A stretch of DNA of 64,000 nucleotides from Sphingomonadaceae bacterium (GTDB lineage Bacteria > Pseudomonadota > Alphaproteobacteria > Sphingomonadales > Sphingomonadaceae). A program made the translations under genes and the position numbers. The notes below the pieces were generated by a model that saw only the letters and a program-made list of their open reading frames with translations, did not search any database and had not been told where the DNA came from. Positions 26,591 through 33,897 of the stretch are shown here, in pieces. The first letter of the stretch is position 1. Every line of letters starts with the position of its first letter. The DNA is taken from positions 293,983 through 357,982 of the forward strand of contig JACKKZ010000005.1 in assembly GCA_024236195.1 (NCBI GenBank), in the 5' to 3' direction.

Positions 26591-29500
26591 CTATGTGCCA
26601 TCCGCATCCAGCGGAAGTTCAATCTCGCGCATGATCCGGTCCGTTTCGACCAGGATCTTCACGATCTTCTGATAATGGCCCACATCCTCATAGCTGAGCG
26701 TGCGGCCCTTGCGATCCTTCAGCCATTTCTGCGCGGGTTGATAGCCGCCAATGTAGAAATCCCACGCCACCTGCGGGACATTGTCGAAATACTGGCCTTC
26801 GCTGCCCTTGCCATTGATATAGACCCGGCCAGCAGCGGAGCGGGACCCCGGCTCGGGGGCCGGGGTGACGGGATTGGTTTGAGCGCGAACATCTCCTTCT
26901 TCGTCACCCCGGACTTGATCCGGGGTCCCGCTTGCTTGCGGTTCAAACCTCGGATGCTTCGCCGCCACTTCGCCATCCCCTTCGCCGAGGAAGGGGTAAG
27001 GCGTCTCGCCAATCGCGGGTGCTTCCATCAGATGCAGGCGGCGTAGCTGCTCGCCTTTCTCGCTGACATGGCGGAACACCTCCGGGCTGGGCGGATAGGG
27101 CACACGGGGGAAGTCGATCTTGAGGAATTCGGCAAAGGTTTCGCGGTAATCCGGGCTGTGCAGCACGCCATAGATATAGTCGAACACCTTGACTTCGCTG
27201 GGCCGTGCATCGCCGGTGGCGGCGCGGAAAGAAGCCCTGCTCCCCTCCCCATGGGGAGGGGTTGGGGGTGGGGGTTCCACGCCACCGGAACGCCGTACAC
27301 CCACACCCTCCGCGCTTCGCGCTCCTCCCTCTCCCTCAAGGGAGAGGGCGTGCTGCCGCGCCATATCCGTATCCGCCGGATCAATCCCGGCCATGTCGCA
27401 GATTTTGGCATAGAGCTTGGGATCGAGATTGAGCGTCCGCCCGGTCGGGGCGAGCGCGTCGGCCTGCACCGCGTTCTCGTCGGGGTAGAGGTAGAGGGGG
27501 AAGGAATACCCCCTCTCCCGCGAAAGGTTAGAGACGCAGCTATCGTCAATAATGTTGCCAGCGGCCAGCGCGTGGTGCCAAGTAGGTTGAATGATCTGCC
27601 GACATGTCATTAGCGACAGGTTGGGCTTCAATTGGTGCCGCATGACTTCTGTTCGAGGTCGGCAATGAAATCCGCGTGAGTTTCCTGTGAAATATGTCCA
27701 ACGTGAATCAAGGGGTCGATATAGAATTGGGACTAAGTAACGGTCGTCAAAGTTTGCGACCACGTCGTTCTTTGCACCTTGAACAGACCAATCTTGTGCA
27801 TCGTCTCCGAGCGAGTATCGACGTCTCAGTTCCTCTGGCTCCGACCGAAAAAAATCCTGAACGCGACTCCAGAGGTCGGCCCGCTCTATGTTCACAGTCA
27901 GTGCGTCCCGAGCGGTAACGATCCCGACCGAGTTAACCGCCTGCAATTTGGCGATAGAAAACCCAAGGCGGTACATATTCTCAAGTTCGTAGTCTCTCGG
28001 TTCAAAAGGGAAATTACGTTCGTCATGACGAATTGCAGTTTCCGATGAGTTTACCGGCAGAGTACTGCCAAGCTTGTCGGACTTTGCCTTCCGCGAACCC
28101 CACAAATCACCGTGCCAGACCTGCGCCAGTTCCTTGCTGCCTGCGCCTTTGCGCACGGCGATAATCAGCGCCACGCCTTGCTGAATATCGAACACATTCT
28201 TGTCCGGCGATCCGTCCGGGCTGACTTCCTTCTTCTTCGCATTGCCATGCAAATCCAGCACCCAGATCTTGTCGAAAGTCTTGAGCAAGTGCCAGCGCAT
28301 CCCGCGGAAGGTGGGGTTATCCAGATAGCCGTGATTGGTGATAAAGCCGAGCACGCCGCCTGACGGGTTCTTGGCGATCAAATCCTCAGCACTGCGGATG
28401 AATTTGACGTAGTCGTCATTGATCCATTTGGGATTGCGTTCTTTCAGCCGCTCTTTCCCGCCCGGCTCCATCTTGTAGGCTTCCATCAAATTCATGATGT
28501 GATCGCCTTTGTTGGAGCTTTCGCCCGAATAAGGCGGGTTCCCGATCACGCACATGATCGGCGTCTGCCGCTTCACTTCGCTCGCCCCGCGCGCTTCTTC
28601 GGCCAGTGGCTGGAAGAACAGGTCGCGCACTTCGCGTTCGGCCGGTTCCAGCGCATTGGTCAGCCAGACGGACAGGCGCGGCGGGTTGGCGGAGGGTGTG
28701 TAGCCGCTTTCGGTCAGCTGCATATCCAGCTTCATATGGCACATGGCATAGCTGGCCATCAGCAGCTCGAACCCGTGCAGGCGTGGCAGCAAATCGTTTT
28801 CGACATAGCTGGACCACATGCCCGGTGCGCGCGCCTTCACCCGGTCGGAAATCAGCTGCACCGCCTTGGCCAGAAAGGTGCCCGTGCCGGTGGCAGGATC
28901 GAGGATTTGCACCTTGTGCACATCCTTCTTGATCGTCACCGCCTTGCCCGTTTTCGGGTCATTGGTGCCGGTATCCCAATCCACCGTCACCTTGCTGGTA
29001 TCAGCTAGCCCGTCGGCCAGGCCAAATTCACTTTTCAGCACATCATCCACCGCGCGGACGATGAAATCCACCACGGGTTCGGGCGTGTACCACACGCCCC
29101 GGCTCTTGCGCTTTTTGGGGTTATAGGCGGCGAGGAAATCCTCGTAGAAATGGATGAAGGGGTCGTTGCGCGCGGTGAACTTGCCGAAATCGCGGAACAG
29201 CGAATGCGGATCGCTGGCGCGCATGACCTCTACCAGATCATCGACAATATATTTCAGGCGCGGGGGCAGGCTGGGGCCGGCGATATATTCAAACAACCCC
29301 TTGAGGAAGGGATTGCTGGCAGGCAGGCGCTCCATCGCTTCCTGTCTGCTGAAAGTGTCCAGGTCTGTGTCGTGAAACCGTGCGGCGAACATGCCATAGG
29401 TGATGGTTTCCGCGTAAATATCCGAAAATTCGCCCGGCGTCAGATTGGGCAGCAGGTTCTGCTGGAAGCTTTTGAACTGCCCGCCCAAGCCGCTGCGAAA

Positions 29501-30043
29501 ATCCGGGTCTTCGCTCAGCGCAATGCCGACTTCATCCTTTATGATCGCAGCCTTGGCCGCCATGAATTCCGCCAGTTTCGCGGCGGAGCGGATGGAAACC
29601 GGTTTCTGTTCGGCAAACAGAGTGAGCTGGCGTTCCAGCTCGGCAAATTTATCCGGCTGCGGCTGCAACCCCATCAGGAAATCCGCGATGGAGGTGAAGT
29701 GGACGCTGACCCCTTCGCGGATAAATTCAAAATCCACGCCATTGGTGTAGATCAGGTTTGGATAGGCCGCTTCATAGCGTTTGCGCTGTTCGACCGAATA
29801 GCCTTTCAGCCTGATCACATCCTTGTCGATGTCTTTCGCCTCTGCCCAGCCAAAGGGCACGCCATCGCGGTGGAACAGGAAATCGGGCATACCGCCATCG
29901 GATTTCTTCGGCTCGTTCACCACCTGAATGGCCGGGTCGATGCTCTGGAACAGGGCGTAGAGGGCAGGGCGATAGCTATGCTCGGTTGCTTGCCCGCTGT
30001 CATACAGGGCCTTCACCTGATCGAGATAGCCAGCAATATCCAT
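26591..30043 (-). CDS. Type IIG/ISP-like restriction-modification enzyme without helicase
   Basis: 1150 aa from the ATG at 30043, preceded by AGGAGG. N-terminal PD-(D/E)XK-like nuclease: D54 in MPDFLF, then E68-A-K70. Next a helical region; then a gamma-class N6-adenine methyltransferase with motif I D382PATGTGTF and motif IV N502PPY505; then a C-terminal recognition region resembling the type ISP specificity domain (YLVPILYRPLDSRWTYFTG, FDYIYGVLHSPDYRETF, FLKIDFPRVP). Full type ISP enzymes also carry a superfamily 2 helicase; none is seen. The 27530-28060 part (about residues 661-837) is visibly less GC-rich. Two repeat-derived segments interrupt the C-terminus at about 897-936 and 1030-1070 without breaking the frame. 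Whether it still cuts or methylates is unknown. Confidence 0.85.
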   Translation of the reverse strand: MDIAGYLDQVKALYDSGQATEHSYRPALYALFQSIDPAIQVVNEPKKSDGGMPDFLFHRDGVPFGWAEAKDIDKDVIRLKGYSVEQRKRYEAAYPNLIYTNGVDFEFIREGVSVHFTSIADFLMGLQPQPDKFAELERQLTLFAEQKPVSIRSAAKLAEFMAAKAAIIKDEVGIALSEDPDFRSGLGGQFKSFQQNLLPNLTPGEFSDIYAETITYGMFAARFHDTDLDTFSRQEAMERLPASNPFLKGLFEYIAGPSLPPRLKYIVDDLVEVMRASDPHSLFRDFGKFTARNDPFIHFYEDFLAAYNPKKRKSRGVWYTPEPVVDFIVRAVDDVLKSEFGLADGLADTSKVTVDWDTGTNDPKTGKAVTIKKDVHKVQILDPATGTGTFLAKAVQLISDRVKARAPGMWSSYVENDLLPRLHGFELLMASYAMCHMKLDMQLTESGYTPSANPPRLSVWLTNALEPAEREVRDLFFQPLAEEARGASEVKRQTPIMCVIGNPPYSGESSNKGDHIMNLMEAYKMEPGGKERLKERNPKWINDDYVKFIRSAEDLIAKNPSGGVLGFITNHGYLDNPTFRGMRWHLLKTFDKIWVLDLHGNAKKKEVSPDGSPDKNVFDIQQGVALIIAVRKGAGSKELAQVWHGDLWGSRKAKSDKLGSTLPVNSSETAIRHDERNFPFEPRDYELENMYRLGFSIAKLQAVNSVGIVTARDALTVNIERADLWSRVQDFFRSEPEELRRRYSLGDDAQDWSVQGAKNDVVANFDDRYLVPILYRPLDSRWTYFTGNSRGFHCRPRTEVMRHQLKPNLSLMTCRQIIQPTWHHALAAGNIIDDSCVSNLSRERGYSFPLYLYPDENAVQADALAPTGRTLNLDPKLYAKICDMAGIDPADTDMARQHALSLEGEGGARSAEGVGVRRSGGVEPPPPTPPHGEGSRASFRAATGDARPSEVKVFDYIYGVLHSPDYRETFAEFLKIDFPRVPYPPSPEVFRHVSEKGEQLRRLHLMEAPAIGETPYPFLGEGDGEVAAKHPRFEPQASGTPDQVRGDEEGDVRAQTNPVTPAPEPGSRSAAGRVYINGKGSEGQYFDNVPQVAWDFYIGGYQPAQKWLKDRKGRTLSYEDVGHYQKIVKILVETDRIMREIELPLDADGT
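26838..26955. repeat. In-frame palindromic insertion in the restriction enzyme gene (site 2)
   Basis: GCGGGACCCCGGCTCGGGGG with CCGGGGTGACG, then CGTCACCCCGGACTTGATCC with GGGGTCCCGC: two hairpins in an outer inverted arrangement. The same module (ACCCCGGCTCAAGGCCGGGG followed by TGAC) is found between genes at 35308-35336. On the coding strand it is read as a Pro/Gly/Arg-rich stretch (SGTPDQVRGDEEGDV ... PAPEPGSRSAAG). Confidence 0.85.
27237..27356. repeat. In-frame palindromic insertion in the restriction enzyme gene (site 1)
   Basis: CCCCTCCCCATGGGGAGGGG and CCCTCTCCCTCAAGGGAGAGGG hairpins flank CACACCCTCCGCGCTTCGCG. These modules match intergenic repeats at 3739-3893 and 30425-30535. Read on the minus strand they give SLEGEGGARSAEGVGV and EPPPPTPPHGEG, unlike any conserved part of the family, so they are best viewed as insertions tolerated in a surface loop. 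Confidence 0.85.
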
Positions 30044-30121
30044 CAAGTTCCTCCTGCGCGCCCTTCCTCCCCGAATTTCATGCGCTTGCCAAGGGGGCGT
30101 GAGGGGGAGGGGCGTGAAGGC

Positions 30122-30190
30122 GGGGGACACGGAATACCATGTCCCCCGAATAGCGGGTTCAACGGGGACACTCTATCGAGTGTCCCCGCC
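30122..30190. repeat. Family C (GGGGACAC) double hairpin, copy 1
   Basis: GGGGGACACGGAATACCATG followed by TCCCCC, then GGGGACACTCTATCGAGTGTCCCC-type hairpin (arms GGGGACACTC and GAGTGTCCCC). The same two hairpins occur at 30753-30824 and, in reverse order, inside uvrA at 31660-31730. Confidence 0.85.
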
Positions 30191-30574
30191 TGCCAAGTTG
30201 CCTTACGCGGCCAGTGGGGATATTTTGAAGCCAAGCCTGTGTGTTTTCGGACATGACGGGCGCGGGGCATGGGCGGAGCCGTTTCGGACGTTCGGTCTAC
30301 GTCGGGTGATTAAACCGCAAGGGCTCGGCACAAGACATCCGTACCGCCCCGCATTTGGCTACAGGCAATCGCCCCCCAAGCCCCTCCGCCTTCAGGGGAG
30401 GGGCTTGAGACCGCCTGATCAGCTCTGCAATCTTAAGCCCCTTCCCTAGAGGGAAGGGGTTGGGGATGGGTGTTCGACGCCCAAGAGGTGGGAACCCCCA
30501 CCCCCAGCCCCTCCCCACCGGGGAGGGGAGTAGAAGGTTGGAAATCCAGCACAAGCGGCTTCAAACTTAAAGCC

Positions 30575-30670
30575 TCGTCATTGCGAGGGGGCGCAGCCCG
30601 CGTGGCAATCCAGAGCGTGCCGCACAACCGCTCTGGATTGCCGCGTCGCTTCGCTCCTCGCAATGACGAT
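30575..30670. repeat. Family D (CGTCATTGCGAG) inverted repeat, copy 1
   Basis: Left end CGTCATTGCGAGGGGGCG, centre GCAATCCAGAGCGT and CGCTCTGGATTGC, right end CTCCTCGCAATGACGATG. A second copy with the same ends and centre is at 51934-52022 directly upstream of the photolyase gene. Likely a REP-like dispersed palindrome. Confidence 0.85.
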
Positions 30671-30752
30671 GTATGGGGGGCGACACAGCTTGTGCTGGAT
30701 TTCCAGCCTTCACATTCCCCCCATCATCCCCCACATCGCAGCCTCACCTGTA

Positions 30753-30824
30753 GGGGACACTTTATTCCGTGTCCCCAACGGTCCCGTTGCGCTTTTGCTG
30801 GGGACACTCAATAGAGTGTCCCCG
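30753..30824. repeat. Family C (GGGGACAC) double hairpin, copy 2
   Basis: GGGGACACTTTATTCCGTGT followed by CCCC, a 25-bp spacer, then arms GGGGACACTC and GAGTGTCCCC around AATA. It ends 20 bp before the uvrA promoter elements. Confidence 0.85.
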
Positions 30825-30843
30825 CATTGGCTCGCCGCGCCTC

Positions 30844-30869
30844 TTGACACTTGCGAACATTACCGGAAC
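30844..30869 (+). promoter_or_regulatory. LexA (SOS) operator and -35 element of uvrA
   Basis: GAACATTACCGGAAC at 30855-30869 is an exact GAAC-N7-GAAC direct repeat, the alphaproteobacterial LexA box (GTTC-N7-GTTC on the other strand). A consensus -35 TTGACA lies at 30844-30849, so the box overlaps the spacer and -10 zone. It is 10 bp upstream of the uvrA ATG and predicts damage induction of uvrA and possibly the overlapping SIR2-like gene. Confidence 0.8.
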
Positions 30870-30879
30870 ACACGCCCCC

Positions 30880-33800
30880 ATGGCACTCACCACAATTTCC
30901 GTCCGCGGTGCGCGGGAGCATAATCTCAAGGGCGTCGATATCGACCTGCCGCGGGACAAGCTGATCGTCATCACCGGGCTTTCCGGCAGCGGCAAGTCGT
31001 CGCTCGCTTTCGATACGATCTATGCCGAGGGGCAGCGGCGCTATGTCGAGAGCCTGTCCGCCTATGCGCGGCAGTTCCTCGAAATGATGCAGAAGCCCGA
31101 TGTGGAGCATATTGACGGGCTCAGCCCCGCGATCTCCATCGAGCAGAAGACGACCAGCCGCAATCCGCGCTCTACCGTGGCGACTGTCACCGAGATTTAC
31201 GACTATATGCGCCTGTTGTGGGCGCGTGTCGGCGTGCCCTATTCCCCCGCCACCGGCCTGCCGATTGAAGCGCAGACCGTCAGCAATATGGTTGACCGGG
31301 TGATGGCCTTGCCAGAGGGGACGCGCGCCTATCTGCTCGCCCCCGTGGTGCGCGGGCGCAAGGGCGAATATCGCAAGGAGCTGGCCGAATGGCAGAAGGC
31401 AGGCTTCACCCGTGTGCGGATCGACGGGGAGATGTATCCGATCGAGGAAGCTCCGGCGCTCGACAAGAAATACAAGCATGACATCGAAGTAGTGGTCGAT
31501 CGGATCGCGGTGAAGCCGGGGCTGGAGACAAGGCTGGCGGACAGTTTCGAGCAAGCGCTGAAGCTGGCGGACGGGCTGGCCTATGTCGATCTGGCGGATG
31601 GCGTGGTGCCTCCTTCCGGGGGCACTCTGCCTCCTTCCGGGGACACTTTGCCTCCTTCCGGGGACACTCTATTGAGTGTCCCCCATAGCGCTGCGGACCA
31701 GGCCAGGGGGACACGGAATACCGTGTCCCCGGCTGGTTCGGGGGGTATGAAAGGCGCCGGCATCCCCGCCAACCGCATCGTCTTCTCCGAGAAATTCGCC
31801 TGCCCGGTCAGCGGCTTCACCATCGAGGAAGTCGAACCGCGCCTGTTCAGCTTCAATGCGCCGCAGGGTGCCTGTGCCACTTGCGACGGGATTGGCGAGA
31901 AGTTGCTGTTCGATCCGCAGCTGGTGGTGCCGAATGAGGCGCTCAGCCTGAAACAGGGCGCGGTGGTGCCCTGGGCGAAGAGCAACCCGCCATCGCCCTA
32001 TTACATGCAGGTGCTGAGCAGCCTCGCGCGCGCTTACGACTTTGACCTGACGACGCCCTGGAACGAGCTGGAGGCGGACCAGCGGATGATCATCCTCCAC
32101 GGCACAGGCGGGATGCCAGTGCAGCTCACCTTCAAGGACGGGCGCAAGGAATATAGTGTCAGCAAGCCGTTCGAAGGGGTGATCGGCAACCTCAACCGCC
32201 GCATGCTGCAGACCGACAGCGCGTGGATGCGCGAGGAATTGTCCAAGTTCCAGACCGCGCAGCCGTGCGAGGCCTGCGGCGGGAAACGCCTCAACGAGAA
32301 GGCGTTGGCGGTGAAAGTTGCGGGGAGCGATATCAGCTCCCCCGTGCGGCTCTCGGTATCGGACGCGCTGGACTTCTTCACCGCGCTGCCCGGCAAGCTC
32401 ACCGACACGCAGAACCAGATTGCCAAGGCGATCCTCAAGGAGATTGTCGAGCGGCTGGGGTTCCTCAACAATGTCGGGCTGGACTACCTCAACCTCGATC
32501 GCACCAGCGGCACGCTGAGCGGGGGGGAGAGCCAGCGCATCCGCCTGGCCAGCCAGATCGGCAGCGGCCTTTCGGGCGTGCTCTATGTGCTCGACGAGCC
32601 CTCCATCGGCCTCCACCAACGCGATAATGACCGGCTGCTGGAAACGCTGAAGCGCCTGCGCGACCTCGGCAACACGGTGATCGTGGTCGAGCATGACGAG
32701 GATGCGATCCGCAGTGCCGACCATATCGTCGACCTCGGCCCCGGCGCCGGGGTGCATGGCGGCGAAGTGGTTGCGCAGGGCACGCTCAAACAGATCCTCA
32801 AGGCCAAGGGCAGCCTCACCGCCGATTACCTCAACGGCACGCGCAAGATCGCCGTCCCGGCCAAGCGCCGCAAGGGCAATGGCAAGCAGCTCACCGTCCA
32901 TGGCGCGCGGGCGAATAACCTCAAGGATGTGACCGCCTCCCTCCCGCTCGGCACCTTCACCTGCATCACCGGCGTATCGGGCAGCGGCAAGTCCAGCTTC
33001 ACCGTCGACACGCTCCACGCCGGGGCCGCGCGGGCGCTCAACGGGGCGCGAGTCATCGCCGGGCCGCATGACAAGATCACCGGGCTAGAATATTGCGACA
33101 AGGTGATCGAGATCGACCAGTCGCCCATCGGCCGCACCCCGCGCTCCAACCCCGCCACCTATACCGGCGCCTTCACCAATATCCGTGACTGGTTCGCCGG
33201 CCTGCCCGAGGCGCAAGCGCGCGGCTACAAGCCGGGCCGCTTCAGTTTCAACGTCAAGGGCGGACGGTGCGAGGCCTGCACCGGCGATGGGCTGATCAAG
33301 ATCGAAATGCACTTCCTCCCCGATGTCTATGTCACCTGCGAGGAATGCCACGGCAAACGCTACAACCGCGAAACGCTGGAGGTGAAGTTCAAGGGGCATA
33401 GCATCGCCGACGTGCTCGACATGACGATCGAGGATGCGGAGGAATTCTTCAAGGCCGTCCCCCCGATCCGTGACAAGATGCACATGCTGAACGAAGTCGG
33501 CCTCGGCTATGTCAAGGTCGGCCAGCAGGCGACGACGCTGTCGGGCGGCGAGGCGCAGCGCGTGAAACTGGCCAAGGAACTCAGCAAACGCAGCACCGGG
33601 CAAACGCTCTACATCCTCGACGAGCCGACCACCGGGCTGCATTTTGAGGATGTGCGCAAACTGCTGGAAGTGCTGCACCGGCTGGTGGACCAGGGGAATT
33701 CTGTCGTGGTGATCGAGCACAATCTGGACGTGATCAAGACGGCGGACCATATATTGGACCTGGGCCCCGATGGCGGCGTGCGCGGCGGAGAGATCGTGGC

Positions 33801-33897
33801 GCAGGGGACGCCGGAGCAGGTGGCGCAGGAGCCGCGCAGCTATACCGGGCAATATCTGAAACCAATGCTGGGTAGGGCGCGGGAGGCTGCGAAATGA
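30880..33897 (+). CDS. uvrA: Excinuclease ABC subunit A
   Basis: 1005 aa from the ATG at 30880 (MALTTISVRGAREHNLKGVD); the frame is open upstream but that is repeat sequence. Walker A motifs GLSGSGKSS (33-41) and GVSGSGKSS near 700, signatures LSGGESQRI and LSGGEAQRV, and the second zinc module C797/C800/C820/C823 are intact. The first zinc module reads C308-P-V-S311 ... C332/C335, with Ser in place of one Cys. Residues about 244-288 are an in-frame insertion of repeat DNA (three PPSGxTL units and two family C hairpins) just before this module, in a linker that varies between species. UvrA searches for DNA lesions with UvrB. A LexA box lies upstream. Confidence 0.97.
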   Translation: MALTTISVRGAREHNLKGVDIDLPRDKLIVITGLSGSGKSSLAFDTIYAEGQRRYVESLSAYARQFLEMMQKPDVEHIDGLSPAISIEQKTTSRNPRSTVATVTEIYDYMRLLWARVGVPYSPATGLPIEAQTVSNMVDRVMALPEGTRAYLLAPVVRGRKGEYRKELAEWQKAGFTRVRIDGEMYPIEEAPALDKKYKHDIEVVVDRIAVKPGLETRLADSFEQALKLADGLAYVDLADGVVPPSGGTLPPSGDTLPPSGDTLLSVPHSAADQARGTRNTVSPAGSGGMKGAGIPANRIVFSEKFACPVSGFTIEEVEPRLFSFNAPQGACATCDGIGEKLLFDPQLVVPNEALSLKQGAVVPWAKSNPPSPYYMQVLSSLARAYDFDLTTPWNELEADQRMIILHGTGGMPVQLTFKDGRKEYSVSKPFEGVIGNLNRRMLQTDSAWMREELSKFQTAQPCEACGGKRLNEKALAVKVAGSDISSPVRLSVSDALDFFTALPGKLTDTQNQIAKAILKEIVERLGFLNNVGLDYLNLDRTSGTLSGGESQRIRLASQIGSGLSGVLYVLDEPSIGLHQRDNDRLLETLKRLRDLGNTVIVVEHDEDAIRSADHIVDLGPGAGVHGGEVVAQGTLKQILKAKGSLTADYLNGTRKIAVPAKRRKGNGKQLTVHGARANNLKDVTASLPLGTFTCITGVSGSGKSSFTVDTLHAGAARALNGARVIAGPHDKITGLEYCDKVIEIDQSPIGRTPRSNPATYTGAFTNIRDWFAGLPEAQARGYKPGRFSFNVKGGRCEACTGDGLIKIEMHFLPDVYVTCEECHGKRYNRETLEVKFKGHSIADVLDMTIEDAEEFFKAVPPIRDKMHMLNEVGLGYVKVGQQATTLSGGEAQRVKLAKELSKRSTGQTLYILDEPTTGLHFEDVRKLLEVLHRLVDQGNSVVVIEHNLDVIKTADHILDLGPDGGVRGGEIVAQGTPEQVAQEPRSYTGQYLKPMLGRAREAAK
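31609..31730. repeat. In-frame repeat insertion inside uvrA
   Basis: Three tandem 21-bp units starting CCTCCTTCCGGGG (31609-31629, 31630-31650, 31651 onward), the last running into the GGGGACACTCTATTGAGTGT hairpin (31660-31684), a short spacer, then the GGGGGACACGGAATACCGTG hairpin (31706-31730). Both hairpins match the intergenic family C copies at 30122 and 30753. The total length keeps the frame and contains no stop in the uvrA frame. Confidence 0.9.

Larger units (their letters stand above)
30044..30879. repeat. 836-bp gene-free block of stacked repeat elements upstream of uvrA
   Basis: No gene supported. In order: family C element 30122-30190 (two GGGGACAC...GTGTCCCC hairpins); plain sequence to 30360; C/T-rich palindromes 30365-30535 (CCCCTCCGCCTTCAGGGGAGGGG and similar); a 20-of-21 inverted pair (30534-30556 and 30689-30710, each containing GGAAATCCAGCACAAG or its complement) enclosing a CGTCATTGCGAG...CTCGCAATGACG element at 30575-30670; a second family C element 30753-30824; then the uvrA promoter zone. 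This separates the restriction gene from uvrA. Confidence 0.8.
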
